A stretch of 56,337 bases of DNA from Methanomicrobiales archaeon (GCA_012520015.1 JAAYPD010000396.1:1-56337), one strand, 5' to 3'; shown: positions 9,256-18,344, numbered from the stretch's first letter. Notes: generated by a model not told the origin, from the letters alone. Numbers and translations are program-made.

Positions 9256-10218
9256 TTATAATTCCGCTGCCCTTATGGTATAGGCCGTCGGGGGAACAGG
9301 AATCGTGACATTCAGGTCATCCGGGGCCGTTACATCGGTTGCAGAAGCAATATACCCGTCATATTCTGAGGGCCTGATCCCGGCAATTATCATATCTTCC
9401 CCGGTATATGACCTTGCTGCCAGGTGATAGTTACCACTGCCACGCTTGCCATATATCTTCACATAGTAGAGTGACTGCTCTTCAGGGTGAGATATCCCGA
9501 TATATGCATTGCTTCCAAGGTTAATGTCGGCAGCGATGGCAATGCACGGGCTGTATTTCGGGTTACATGCCTTATAAACGTACATGTCAAGATCAGGGCC
9601 GCAGTTCCTGGTTGTAAACATATCCACGTCAGATTTTGTCTGCATCAGTGGAGCACTGTCGTCACAGGGGCCGGAGAGTACCCATTCCACGAATGAGCGG
9701 TTACCGGTCAGCCGGTATGCAAATGTCTTTGACTCACCCGCGTTTAAAAAACCGGTCTGAAGATTATCCCTGTAAACTACAGGAGGGGCACAATCTGCCA
9801 TATTGTAACACGGGCCCCCATAACAGGTGGTGGTGATCGGACATTCATTGTCTACTGTAAGTGAATACTCAGTAAAGCCCTGCATTGATTCAACAATGAC
9901 AAACCATTCACCTGATTCAAGATGTAACTTCTGTGTTGATGCAGGGGACAGGGTGCTGACATCCGCATACCTTGTCACGTGGATACTGGAAGGTATCGAA
10001 GTTCCAGATGCTTTTTTTGCATACATGGACAATTTACTGCCTTGATCTCCGGATAAAACAAGGGTAGCGGTGCAGGGTACATTAATCGTATACATCTTAT
10101 TCTGTCCTGCGTACAGGGCATTGCTAAATGATTCTGATGACGCACCATTTGCCAGGCATGGCAGAGAGATTAATGTAAAAACAAAAAGTAAAATGAACCA
10201 ATTTTTCAGGTAATTCAT
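9256..10218 (-). CDS. Secreted two-domain protein, paralogue 1 of 3
   Basis: Start chosen at the ATG at 10218 (MNYLKNWFILLFVFTLISL), because the signal peptide begins there and GGATGGG lies just upstream; the frame stays open to a start 20 codons earlier. After the signal peptide (~25 residues) come two beta-rich modules resembling bacterial pre-peptidase C-terminal domains, each ending in xYxVxIYGKRGSGNYHL-type sequence. The second contains DLDMYVYKACNPKYSPC and FAYRLTGNRSFVEWVLSG, matching its two neighbours. It is the most diverged copy, without the TPIIV repeats and with no Pro/Thr linker. Only 38 bases separate it from paralogue 2. Probably cell-surface; function unknown. Confidence 0.75.
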   Translation of the reverse strand: MNYLKNWFILLFVFTLISLPCLANGASSESFSNALYAGQNKMYTINVPCTATLVLSGDQGSKLSMYAKKASGTSIPSSIHVTRYADVSTLSPASTQKLHLESGEWFVIVESMQGFTEYSLTVDNECPITTTCYGGPCYNMADCAPPVVYRDNLQTGFLNAGESKTFAYRLTGNRSFVEWVLSGPCDDSAPLMQTKSDVDMFTTRNCGPDLDMYVYKACNPKYSPCIAIAADINLGSNAYIGISHPEEQSLYYVKIYGKRGSGNYHLAARSYTGEDMIIAGIRPSEYDGYIASATDVTAPDDLNVTIPVPPTAYTIRAAEL

Positions 10219-10316
10219 ATGTGACCCATCCAGCTCTTCCTGTGTGATCTTGAGCATGATGGTAATGAATCTTACCAATTACAATTCTGAAAAAAGGAGA
10301 GTTGTTCGTTTGTTGT

Positions 10317-11291
10317 TCAGATAAATTCGGCCGATGGCGCTGCAACGGTGGAAGTAACCGATGTATCCAGCCCTGATCCAGCTCCGGCGCTTGAAAAGGC
10401 AACTGATGACGATACTACCGTCGCCGGTGATGATGCCACGATAATCGGGGTATCTCCAAGGCACTTGTAGCTGTTCATCCTCAAATTATAGCTTCCGCTT
10501 CCGCTGCGTGCATATACCATCACATAATAGGTTGATCCACGCTGCGGGTTTGAGACTGATACATAGGCATTCGGACCATTTGCATAATAATTCGTGTTGC
10601 AGTACGAATACTGCGGGTTGCAGTCCTTAAACACGTATATGTCAAAGTTTGGATTAAAGCTTCCACTAAAGACCTGCCCGGCCATTGACGAGACGATAAT
10701 CGGCGTTGAACCACTGCCTGAACCGGACAAATACCACTCTATCTGTGATCTACCCTCAGGCGGGATATAATACCCGTATACTGCTGCCTGTCCTGGGTAA
10801 AGGAATCCTGACCTGTCAACTGTCTTATATGGGCTGCATGGCACCGGAACCGGCGGGGATGGCGGGAACGGGGTGGGACCTGGCGGGAAGCAGTTGGTCT
10901 CTGCAGTTACATATGCATTGCCGCTTCCAGACCTTGCATAGACCACGACGCACCAGAGGCCCTGGTCCAGGTAGATAGTAGCGCTTCCTCCAGAGCCACT
11001 GCTGTAGGCATACTTGTCATAATGAGTCATAATGTACTCATTTGATGGACAGGTACCAGGCGAATCATAATTTTTCATCGCATAGATATCAAAAGCCGCA
11101 CCAAAGGGTGACTTTACTGTTATCTGCGTTCCACAGTACCCGTACACTCCGATTTCATGCATTGCAGATGAACCCTGCCAGAGACGGTACGACTTTGGAA
11201 AGTCGGTCGTATAAGCACTGGCTGATGTTACAACCAGGGTCAGGACGACGATTACCAGAAGGGCCAGTCCGCTATACCAAATTCTCTTCAT
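10317..11291 (-). CDS. Secreted two-domain protein, paralogue 2 of 3
   Basis: 324 residues. Signal peptide at 1-26 (YSGLALLVIVVLTLVVTSAS). Module 1 (about 30-135) has LWQGSSAMHEIGVYGYCGTQ, FDIYAMKNYDSPGTCPSNE and WCVVVYARSGSGNAYVTAET. A Pro-rich linker (PPGPTPFPPSPPVPVPCSP) leads to module 2 (about 150-275) with YPGQAAVYGYYIPPEGRSQI, FDIYVFKDCNPQYSYCNT and YYVMVYARSGSGSYNLRMNS. The tail is Ser/Ala/Val-rich. The motif TPIIVxS occurs twice, after each half of module 2. Conserved Cys pairs suggest disulphides outside the cell. AGGGAG ribosome binding site 11 bases before ATG. Confidence 0.78.
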   Translation of the reverse strand: MKRIWYSGLALLVIVVLTLVVTSASAYTTDFPKSYRLWQGSSAMHEIGVYGYCGTQITVKSPFGAAFDIYAMKNYDSPGTCPSNEYIMTHYDKYAYSSGSGGSATIYLDQGLWCVVVYARSGSGNAYVTAETNCFPPGPTPFPPSPPVPVPCSPYKTVDRSGFLYPGQAAVYGYYIPPEGRSQIEWYLSGSGSGSTPIIVSSMAGQVFSGSFNPNFDIYVFKDCNPQYSYCNTNYYANGPNAYVSVSNPQRGSTYYVMVYARSGSGSYNLRMNSYKCLGDTPIIVASSPATVVSSSVAFSSAGAGSGLDTSVTSTVAAPSAEFI

Positions 11292-11429
11292 AAATTACAC
11301 ACTCCCTAAGGCATAGACCTTACTTTGTCTTTTACTATCATGCAGAATATAATAATCTTTTTTACGAGACCCAGGTATTCCGGAAAATCCGGAACAAAAA
11401 AAGAGATTCCGGAGATTAACTCATCCGTT

Positions 11430-12401
11430 TCATTCAGATATTACGATATCTGCTGCAGGTGCAGAGACCTCTGAACCTGAACCGGTGTCATCAGAAGCAG
11501 CTGATTCAACTGACATGGACGAGGCTGCTTCCATTCCGGCCGACGCAACGATGATCGGTGTTGTGCCACCACACTTGTAGCTGTTCATCTTCAGGTTATA
11601 ATTGCCACTTCCACTGCGGGCATATACCATCACATAGTATGTTGAGCCGCTTGATGGTGGGGCAACCGAGACATAAGCATTCGGGCCATAGGAGTAATAC
11701 CGGGTGTTGCAATATGAATTCTTAGGGTTGCAGTCCTTGAAGACATAAAGGTCAAAGGTGCTGCCATACGAGCTGCTCTCAACCGATGGCCCGTCAGATG
11801 CAACGATGATCGGGGTGCTGCCTCCTCCTGATGAACTCATAGACCACTCGATCCTGGATCTCCCGTCAGTCGGGATATAATACCCATAAACTGCAGCCTG
11901 ACCCTGGTTTAAGTACCCCTGCCTGGTATCTGATTTGTAAACACCGCATGGAGTCGGGTAGGGTGTTGGATATGGGGTTGGATACGGGGTCGGGGTCGGG
12001 TACGGACAGGTTGAGGTTACACGAAGGGTGTAGGTACCACTGCCGGAGAACCCATGTACAACCAGGCACCAGGTACCTGCTTCAAGAGTCATGGTTGCAG
12101 TTCCACTGTACCCGCGTGCAACCTTGTCATAATTGTACAGGATGGAGTTTCCCGAGGGGCAGGATCCATATCCCCATTTCTTCTTTGCATAAAGGTCAAA
12201 CCTGGCACCATAACTGGATGTAACGGTTGCTGTTCCAGGACAGTTCAGGGTAACTTCATACACCTGGGATGTCTGGCCCTGCCAGAGTGATGCCTGCTGC
12301 TCACTAAGAACGCTCATTTCTTCAGCAGAGGCCGGTAATGCCACAAGTGCACACATGATAAGCATCAAAGAGATGATGCTGGTTTTCCAGAAGATTCTCA
12401 T
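11430..12401 (-). CDS. Secreted two-domain protein, paralogue 3 of 3
   Basis: Start placed at the ATG at 12401, 7 bases after GAGGAG; the adjacent ATG at 12404 is equally possible and the open frame extends further. Signal peptide: RIFWKTSIISLMLIMCALVA ending PASAEE. The architecture equals paralogue 2: module 1 with LWQGQTSQVYEV, ARFDLYAKKKWGYGSCPSGN and WCLVVHGFSGSGTYTLRV; a linker of repeated PTPYP units; module 2 with LNQGAAVYGYYIP-type sequence, FDLYVFKDCNPKNSYCNT and YYVMVYARSGSGNYNLKMNS. TPIIVAS appears twice. The tail is Ser/Ala-rich and acidic. Preceded by its own TATA box, it may head the transcript for all three. Confidence 0.78.
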   Translation of the reverse strand: MRIFWKTSIISLMLIMCALVALPASAEEMSVLSEQQASLWQGQTSQVYEVTLNCPGTATVTSSYGARFDLYAKKKWGYGSCPSGNSILYNYDKVARGYSGTATMTLEAGTWCLVVHGFSGSGTYTLRVTSTCPYPTPTPYPTPYPTPYPTPCGVYKSDTRQGYLNQGQAAVYGYYIPTDGRSRIEWSMSSSGGGSTPIIVASDGPSVESSSYGSTFDLYVFKDCNPKNSYCNTRYYSYGPNAYVSVAPPSSGSTYYVMVYARSGSGNYNLKMNSYKCGGTTPIIVASAGMEAASSMSVESAASDDTGSGSEVSAPAADIVISE

Positions 12402-12455
12402 CATTCCACTCCTCAAGGCACATTGCCTTGCTATGAAAGATACTCTCATATGAGA

Positions 12456-12465
12456 CCTTATAAGG
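12456..12465 (-). promoter_or_regulatory. Promoter of the secreted-protein trio
   Basis: CCTTATAAGG, a palindromic TATA box, lies 55 bases before the chosen start of paralogue 3. The predicted leader contains AAGGCAATGTGCCTTG (small hairpin) followed by GAGGAG. Confidence 0.5.
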
Positions 12466-12578
12466 CTTGTTGTCAGGAAATATCAGGAGTACAGTGTTTT
12501 TTACAAAAAGGAAAAGTCACTATGAATGGGTATATGGCATGCGCCGGAGAAAAAAAATAAGGCTGACGTGGAGGATGG

Positions 12579-13331
12579 TCAGCTTTGGACCACATGCTCA
12601 CCGGTATAAAGAGAGACTACGCCACCGATCACTATCACCGCAGGCGGGCTGACTTTTCGTTCCAGTGCAAGCTGTGATATTGTTTCAAGCGTTCCAATCG
12701 TCTCACGCTGGTCAGGCCTTAGCCCGCGCTCGATGATTGCAACAGGTGTTGATGCGTCCATTCCGTGATCCACAAGAAATTTTGCGATATTGCCAAGGTT
12801 TTTAACACCCATCAGGATGACGATGGTGCCCCTTGACTTTGAAAGCCAGTCCCAGTCAATGGCAGATTCATCCTTTGTCGGATCCTCGTTACCGGTCAGT
12901 ATGGTTACCTGGGAAGCATATCTCCTGTGAGTTACAGGGATTCCAACCGAGGCAGGGACTGCGACTGCACTGGTAACTCCGGGAACAACCTCCACAGGTA
13001 TGCCATGCGCCCTTAAGGTCTCCAGTTCCTCGCCGCCACGCCCAAAAAGGAAAGGATCTCCTCCTTTAAGCCTGACCACGTGACGACCCTGTTTTGCATA
13101 TGAGACCATGAGGCGCTCTATCTCATCCTGCTCTTTAATGTGATGACCCCCGAATTTTCCAACATCCACCTTCTCGGCATGGGCCGGAAGACTTGCAAGG
13201 ATCTCATCGCCCGGAAGCTGGTCATAGAGGATGACCTCTGCCTTGTCCAGGACCTCCCTTGCCCGGCGGGTCATAAGATTTAGTCCGCCAGGGCCTGAAC
13301 CTACAAGGTATACAACTCCTGTTTTATCCAT
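12579..13331 (-). CDS. cobA: Uroporphyrinogen-III C-methyltransferase
   Basis: 250 residues, the single-domain SUMT form. It methylates uroporphyrinogen III at C2 and C7 with S-adenosylmethionine to give precorrin-2, the branch point to siroheme, F430 and cobamides. Visible motifs: GSGPGGLNLMTRRA (11-24), YDQLPGDEIL (36-45), RLKGGDPFLFGRGGEE (92-107), VPGVTSAVAVPASVGIPVTH and the late IIERGLRPDQRE. It overlaps hemC by 8 bases and is the last gene of the tetrapyrrole operon. The uroporphyrinogen-III synthase gene hemD, often adjacent, is not found downstream. Confidence 0.95.
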   Translation of the reverse strand: MDKTGVVYLVGSGPGGLNLMTRRAREVLDKAEVILYDQLPGDEILASLPAHAEKVDVGKFGGHHIKEQDEIERLMVSYAKQGRHVVRLKGGDPFLFGRGGEELETLRAHGIPVEVVPGVTSAVAVPASVGIPVTHRRYASQVTILTGNEDPTKDESAIDWDWLSKSRGTIVILMGVKNLGNIAKFLVDHGMDASTPVAIIERGLRPDQRETIGTLETISQLALERKVSPPAVIVIGGVVSLYTGEHVVQS

Positions 13332-14211
13332 GTGTTATTCCCAACCTCTGGAATGCTTCATTAATCAGGTCTCCTGCCTTTTCACGGACTTCCTGCCCGA
13401 ACTTTCCGGCATCCTCAAGATCTGACACCCTTCTTTCAAGCCTGAAAGACCGGTCACCTTCCAGTGATAATACCTCGGCAAGCATCATCCTGTCCTTGCA
13501 ATAGATGCCAAGCGGGGTAAAGCAGCCTCCTCCAATCATCTCCATCACCTTTCTTTCAAGCATGGTATCTGTCCTTGTCCCTGGATCATCTATCCTGGAC
13601 ATAATCTCGGTGATATCTGGATCATTTCTTGTAGCAACGGCTATTGTCCCCTGGTTTGGTGAGGGAATATGTATTTTCGGGTCCATCCTGTGACCTTCAA
13701 GGGTCATGGAGAGCCTTTGAAGGCCGGCCTCTGCAAGCATGATCCCGTCATATTCACCGGTACGAAGCCTGGACAGCCTTGTATTCACATTCCCCCTGAG
13801 CGGCTTTATGTCAGCCCATGGAAGATTGCGCCGTAACTGGGCTGTTCTCCTTGTGCTTGATGTACCGATTATCTTTAGATCTTCAAGTTCATGGTCGGTT
13901 ACGATATAATCACAGGGAGAGTCACGGGCAAGGATGGCAGAGGTGACTAATCCAGCCGGACGGTATGCAGGGATATCTTTCATGGAATGAGCTGCCATGT
14001 CGATCTTTCCCTGCTCCAGTGCATCATCAAGCGCCCTGACAAATACTCCCTGGCCCCCGATCTCATGAAGAGGGAGATCGGTCTTTTCATCACCGACCGT
14101 TGAGATAAACACTATCTCTGTCTCTACTCCAAGATCACCAAGCAGGCTGCATACTTTCTCAGCCTGGGCTGTGGCAAGGTTTGAAGCACGGGTACCTACG
14201 CGGAGAGGCAT
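13324..14211 (-). CDS. hemC: Porphobilinogen deaminase (hydroxymethylbilane synthase)
   Basis: 295 residues. It polymerises four porphobilinogens to hydroxymethylbilane. Visible: RVGTRASNLATAQA at the N-terminus, AAHSMKDIPAYRP with the catalytic Asp (about 79), IIGTSSTRRTAQLRR, LRGNVNTRLSRLRTGEYDG, LAEAGLQRL and GGGCFTPLG, whose Cys230 would carry the dipyrromethane cofactor. It overlaps hemL by 16 bases at its start and cobA by 8 bases at its end, consistent with translational coupling. Confidence 0.96.
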   Translation of the reverse strand: MPLRVGTRASNLATAQAEKVCSLLGDLGVETEIVFISTVGDEKTDLPLHEIGGQGVFVRALDDALEQGKIDMAAHSMKDIPAYRPAGLVTSAILARDSPCDYIVTDHELEDLKIIGTSSTRRTAQLRRNLPWADIKPLRGNVNTRLSRLRTGEYDGIMLAEAGLQRLSMTLEGHRMDPKIHIPSPNQGTIAVATRNDPDITEIMSRIDDPGTRTDTMLERKVMEMIGGGCFTPLGIYCKDRMMLAEVLSLEGDRSFRLERRVSDLEDAGKFGQEVREKAGDLINEAFQRLGITHG

Positions 14212-15455
14212 GATTCATACGCCGATGAGAGGTATTCGATGTCTTCGCCTGAGTGGGCCTTTGAGAGGAAGTTTGTCTCAAACTGGGAAGGGGGCAGGAA
14301 GATCTTTTTGCTGAACATCTTCTCCCAGAATGAGCGGAACTTTACCGTGTCTGACTCTTTTGCCTGTGCATAGTTTTCAGGCGGGGCTGACCTGAAGAAG
14401 AATTTGAACATCGAACCAAGTTTCACAAATGATCCTTCTTTTCCCTGGCATGCATCCCTGATCATGTCTGTTGCCTTGTCAAGTGCGGTATACATCTCCC
14501 TGCTGGCATGGATCTCCTTAAGTGCCGCAACCCCTGCAGCAAGGCTTAGGGGGTTTCCTGAAAAGGTTCCGGCCTGGTAAACCGGTCCTGCAGGGGCAAT
14601 AAGCTCCATTATCTCTTTTTTCCCGCCAAATGCAGAGAGAGGAAGGCCCCCGCCGATGATCTTGCCAAGGGTTGTCAGATCAGGGGTTATGCCATAGAAT
14701 TTTTGTGCACCGCCTATACCAAGCCGGTACCCGGTGATGACCTCGTCAAAGATGAGCAGGATGTCATGTTCGGCGGTTATCTTCCGAACCTCCTGGAGAT
14801 ATCCCTTCTTTGGAATAACGGGGCCAATATTTCCCATCACTGGTTCAAGGATCATGGCTGCGATTTTGTCCCCGCCTGATTCAACAAGGGAGACGAGCGA
14901 CTCGGTGTCATTGTACGGAACCTGCCTTGTATGCTGCACCACGTCTGCCAGAACTCCGGCAGAGTCAGGCTGGCCAAGTGTTGTGCATCCTGATCCTGCC
15001 TGAACAAGGACTCCGTCATGGGCACCGTGAAATCCTCCCTCGGTCTTGATGATATCTGTCTTTCCGGTGTACCCGCGTGCAAGACGGATTGCAGCCATGG
15101 TGGCTTCAGAGCCGGTCGTGACAAACCTGACCATATCGATAGACGGGTGATCGTCTATCAGAATCCTGGCAAGATCTATCTCCGCCGGGGTGGGTGTTCC
15201 ATAAAGCCATCCATCATCAAGTGCTGTCCTGACTGCATCCCCTACCTTCCTGTCTGCATGTCCAAGGATGAGAGGACCATATGCCCCGCAACAGTCGATC
15301 ATCTCTGCCCCGTCCGCAGTGTAAATCCGTGAACCCGAGCCCCGGACGGTGTAAAAGGGATATGGCTGTATCGCTCTTACCGGACTTGATACTCCCCCGG
15401 GCATCATCTCCCTGGCAGTATTGTAATAATTCCTGCTTTTTTCACAATTATTCAT
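14196..15455 (-). CDS. hemL: Glutamate-1-semialdehyde 2,1-aminomutase
   Basis: Start chosen at the ATG at 15455 (MNNCEKSRNYYNT), 5 bases after GGTGG; the frame also offers ATG at 15473 and TTG at 15482. It converts glutamate-1-semialdehyde to 5-aminolevulinate with pyridoxal phosphate. Family sequence: MPGGVSSPVRAIQPYP, FVTTGSEATMAAIRLARG, KTEGGFHGAHDG, LIFDEVITGYRLG (cofactor Asp) and TLGKIIGGGLPLSAFGG with the Schiff-base Lys (about 265). The encoded 419 residues are normal length. It overlaps hemB by 8 bases. Confidence 0.96.
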   Translation of the reverse strand: MNNCEKSRNYYNTAREMMPGGVSSPVRAIQPYPFYTVRGSGSRIYTADGAEMIDCCGAYGPLILGHADRKVGDAVRTALDDGWLYGTPTPAEIDLARILIDDHPSIDMVRFVTTGSEATMAAIRLARGYTGKTDIIKTEGGFHGAHDGVLVQAGSGCTTLGQPDSAGVLADVVQHTRQVPYNDTESLVSLVESGGDKIAAMILEPVMGNIGPVIPKKGYLQEVRKITAEHDILLIFDEVITGYRLGIGGAQKFYGITPDLTTLGKIIGGGLPLSAFGGKKEIMELIAPAGPVYQAGTFSGNPLSLAAGVAALKEIHASREMYTALDKATDMIRDACQGKEGSFVKLGSMFKFFFRSAPPENYAQAKESDTVKFRSFWEKMFSKKIFLPPSQFETNFLSKAHSGEDIEYLSSAYESCLSA

Positions 15456-16425
15456 CAAGCCACCTGCATACATCTTCAGCAAAGTAGGTAATTAACAGGT
15501 CTGCACCTGCACGTTTCAGCGAGAGAAGGCTCTCCATTACAACCTGTCTCTCATCAAGCCAGCCCTTTTCCGCTGCAGCCTTTATCATGGAATACTCTCC
15601 TGATACCTGGTAGGCTGCAACTGGAAGGCCTATCTGTTTTATATCGGTGATGATATCCCCAAACCATCCTGCAGGTTTTACCATCAGTATGTCGGCACCT
15701 TCTGCTGCATCCAGCTCTGATTCCCGAAAAGCTTCCAGCCGGTTTGAAGCTGGTGCCTGGTACCCGGTCCTGTCGCCGAACGAAAAACCTGAGTCTGCTG
15801 CCTCACGAAACGGACCATAAAGAGAAGAGGCAAACTTAGAGGAGTAAGACATGACAAGGACTTCATGGTGCCCGTTTTTATCAAGTGCCTCCCTGATTGC
15901 ACAGACCATTCCGTCAAGCATGCATGACGGGGCAACGATGTCTGCACCTGCCTCTGCCTGTGAGACGGCTATTTCCTGCATCATCTCAAGGGATTCGTCG
16001 TTTAAAAGACCAGGACCGTCAAGACATTCGCCAACATGCCCGCAATGGCCGTGACTTGTGTATTCACAGGCACAAAGGTCGGTGATGATGACCATTTCAG
16101 GGCAGGCTTTCTTCATTGCACGAATGACCTGCTGAATCACCCCGTCTTTTGCATATGCCCCGGAGGCTTTCTCATCTTTTTCGGATGGGATACCAAAAAG
16201 GAGGACTGCACGGATGCCGGCATTGTTCAGCCTGGTGACGACCTCTTCAGCCATCCTGACCGGCCACCTGAACTGTCCTGGCATTGACTGTATCAAAACC
16301 GGATCTGCTGCCCCTTCGTCAAAGAATAGCGGGGCGATAAGATCATCTTTCCCTAAACGGGTCTCTGCAAGCAGGGGGATCATCTTCCGCCTGCGAAGCC
16401 TTCTTAATCTTGTGTGCGGGAACAT
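15448..16425 (-). CDS. hemB: Porphobilinogen synthase
   Basis: 325 residues. It condenses two 5-aminolevulinates to porphobilinogen. The zinc-type Cys cluster DLCACEYTSHGHCGH (Cys118, Cys120, Cys128) marks a zinc-dependent enzyme. The two active-site lysines are visible in SYSSKFASSLYGPFR (K197) and ILMVKPAG (K250). The N-terminus reads FPHTRLRRLRRRKMIPLLAE, typical of the family. The start overlaps the 3' end of hemA by 22 bases. Confidence 0.96.
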   Translation of the reverse strand: MFPHTRLRRLRRRKMIPLLAETRLGKDDLIAPLFFDEGAADPVLIQSMPGQFRWPVRMAEEVVTRLNNAGIRAVLLFGIPSEKDEKASGAYAKDGVIQQVIRAMKKACPEMVIITDLCACEYTSHGHCGHVGECLDGPGLLNDESLEMMQEIAVSQAEAGADIVAPSCMLDGMVCAIREALDKNGHHEVLVMSYSSKFASSLYGPFREAADSGFSFGDRTGYQAPASNRLEAFRESELDAAEGADILMVKPAGWFGDIITDIKQIGLPVAAYQVSGEYSMIKAAAEKGWLDERQVVMESLLSLKRAGADLLITYFAEDVCRWLDE

Positions 16426-17678
16426 AATGTCTCTCCTCTTGTAATGGCACCGACCAGGTCTTCTGCAACCTGCATATCCCCCCGTTCTGCACAGCTTCTT
16501 ATCGTGAGGGTCACATCGGTCAAAAGTTTCCTGGTCAGAACCCTTGTCAGGTCATCTGTAACATCTCTTAATCGGTCATCGCAGCCGGACAGCCTGCTAA
16601 GGGCCTTGTCTCTCTCTCTTATTCTTATCTGTTCAGCCCAGCTGTGCAGGGTTGCAAGGAGCTCATCTGCTGCTTTCCGGTTAAAGAGGCGGATGAATCT
16701 TGTAATCTCCTGGTCAAGGAAGATCTGCGCTTTTTCTGCAGCCTCTCTCCGAAATTGGGCGGTATTGTCATTGACTTTTCGCAGGTCATCTATGGTGAAA
16801 AGGCAGACACCAGGAATGCTTCGGACTGCCTCCTCAACGTCCCTGGGCTGGGCGATGTCTACGATGAGGAGAGGACGGACTGATTTGTCAAGAGGCCATG
16901 AACGCCCCTTTAATGCTTCCATCACCTCCCCGGCCCTGATGACCGGGTGGGGGGCTGACGTGCAGCAGATTACTACATCAGAGAGGGTCATGAACCGGTA
17001 GAGATCAGAGATGGGAACTGCCGTGCCACTGACTTTCCCGGCAAGGCGCTGTGCACGGTCAAATGTTCTGTTGGCCACGTATATTGCAGAGAGTTGTTTT
17101 TCTGCAAGTGCCTGGGTCACAAGGACTCCCATCTCACCGCTTCCAAGGACGAGGATATGCCGGCCGGCAAGGGAACCAAGCTGCTCTTCGGCCAGGAGAA
17201 CTGCCGCCGACCCTATCGAGACTGCACCACGGTTTATCCCGGTAATTCTCCTGACTTCTGATCCTGCATGGATGGCCTTGTTGATACAGAGGGTTATCAG
17301 TGGATCTGCTACTGATACCGACTCTGAAAGGGTCAGGGCATCCCGCAGCTGGCCAAGGATCTGGTCCTCTCCTATAACCATGGAGTCAAGCCCTGCTGCA
17401 AGGTCAAGGAGATGGGATAATGCCTCTGCATCTTTCCAGATCTGCCACCCGGCCCTTCCCTCGCTCTCAAGGAACCGGCCAAGAAGATCCTCGTTTCCAT
17501 TGACCATTACCTCGATGCGGTTGCAGGTCTGCAGAAGGATGGCACCCTTAAACCATTCTCCTGCCCTGGTCAGAAATGCCTCTTCGTCTGGAAACCGGAC
17601 CTTCTCCATGTCAGCCACAGATGCGGTGTGATGTGATATTCCTGCTATGGTGAACGGTGAAAAGAGCGCATGTGTCAT
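16404..17678 (-). CDS. hemA: Glutamyl-tRNA reductase
   Basis: 424 residues. It reduces Glu-tRNA to glutamate-1-semialdehyde with NADPH, the first step of the C5 pathway. Catalytic Cys52 sits in LLQTCNRIEVMV. Next come LFHLAAGLDSMVIGE-like sequence (LLDLAAGLDSMVIGEDQILG), the NADPH fold with ILVLGSGEMGVLV (about 170-182) and a C-terminal helical dimerisation region. It overlaps the precorrin-2 dehydrogenase gene by 4 bases (ATGA). The dense antisense open frames opposite this gene are composition artefacts. Confidence 0.96.
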   Translation of the reverse strand: MTHALFSPFTIAGISHHTASVADMEKVRFPDEEAFLTRAGEWFKGAILLQTCNRIEVMVNGNEDLLGRFLESEGRAGWQIWKDAEALSHLLDLAAGLDSMVIGEDQILGQLRDALTLSESVSVADPLITLCINKAIHAGSEVRRITGINRGAVSIGSAAVLLAEEQLGSLAGRHILVLGSGEMGVLVTQALAEKQLSAIYVANRTFDRAQRLAGKVSGTAVPISDLYRFMTLSDVVICCTSAPHPVIRAGEVMEALKGRSWPLDKSVRPLLIVDIAQPRDVEEAVRSIPGVCLFTIDDLRKVNDNTAQFRREAAEKAQIFLDQEITRFIRLFNRKAADELLATLHSWAEQIRIRERDKALSRLSGCDDRLRDVTDDLTRVLTRKLLTDVTLTIRSCAERGDMQVAEDLVGAITRGETLCSRTQD

Positions 17679-18295
17679 ATTGCAAATTTCCTTAGAACAT
17701 GTTCCCTGGCATCTTTCATCCCGGATGCCAGCGCTTTTCTCGTCTCAGGGTCACGGAGCGCGTAGTAAAGGACGGTATCGTACGAATCAGGGCCTGTCCT
17801 CTCTCCCCGGTAGGTCTCTCTTATCCACCTGCCAAGTTCCACCAGGTCATCCAGGTCAGGGAATGAATTTTCCAGCTCTTCACGAATCAGCCGTGAGACG
17901 GCAGGGACCGACCCGTCGGTGCTGACTGCGATGACATAATGGCTGCCTGATATCTTTGCCGGTAAAACGACGTCGCCTTTCTTCCCTGACGCAACATTGC
18001 ACCAGATATACTCCTTGTCACAGGCGCTTTTTATCTGTTCGTTTAATCCTGGATCTGATGTGGCGGCTATGACAAGTGAAGAGCCTGAAACAATGTTACG
18101 CAGCTCTTTCTCGTCTCCTGTCAGGTTGCAGACCTCTGTTCTGACTGGAATTTCCCGGAATTCCGGGTGGAAAGAACGACTGTAAACCACTACTTCTGCC
18201 TCGTGAGCGAAATAACGGGCCTTCCTGGCTCCAACTACCCCTCCCCCAAAGATGATCACTTGCTTTTCAGTAAAGTCAACCATCAGGGGAATCAT
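17675..18295 (-). CDS. Precorrin-2 dehydrogenase (siroheme synthase N-terminal type)
   Basis: Start taken at the ATG at 18295 (MIPLMVDFTEKQVIIFGGG); the frame extends 10 codons upstream to a TTG, but the promoter at 18331-18344 predicts a leader of only about 17 bases before the ATG. The 206-residue product matches the NAD-dependent dehydrogenase half of CysG/Met8: GGGVVGARKARYF for the dinucleotide, VAATSDPGLNEQI, WCNVASGKKGDVVLPA and AVSTDGSVPAVSRLIREELE. It oxidises precorrin-2 to sirohydrochlorin. First gene of a six-gene operon whose other members supply its substrate. Ferrochelatase activity is possible but not shown. Confidence 0.9.
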   Translation of the reverse strand: MIPLMVDFTEKQVIIFGGGVVGARKARYFAHEAEVVVYSRSFHPEFREIPVRTEVCNLTGDEKELRNIVSGSSLVIAATSDPGLNEQIKSACDKEYIWCNVASGKKGDVVLPAKISGSHYVIAVSTDGSVPAVSRLIREELENSFPDLDDLVELGRWIRETYRGERTGPDSYDTVLYYALRDPETRKALASGMKDAREHVLRKFAI

Positions 18296-18330
18296 CGTAT
18301 GAGGTTTGTGGGTAGAAAATATCAATCTGT

Positions 18331-18344
18331 CTAATTTATTATAG
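18331..18344 (-). promoter_or_regulatory. Promoter of the tetrapyrrole operon
   Basis: On the minus strand CTATAATAAATTAG lies about 40 bases before the precorrin-2 dehydrogenase ATG. It is the only clear TATA box at the head of the operon. Confidence 0.5.

Noticed and set aside
11940..12005. Short tandem repeats as a CRISPR-like or satellite array
   Set aside because: They are the codons of the Pro-Thr-Pro-Tyr linker in the secreted paralogue. No CRISPR array was seen anywhere in the window.
16414..17631. Frames of 195 and 206 residues on the plus strand opposite hemA
   Set aside because: Products are rich in Arg and Ser without domain patterns; hemA on the opposite strand is unambiguous and full length.
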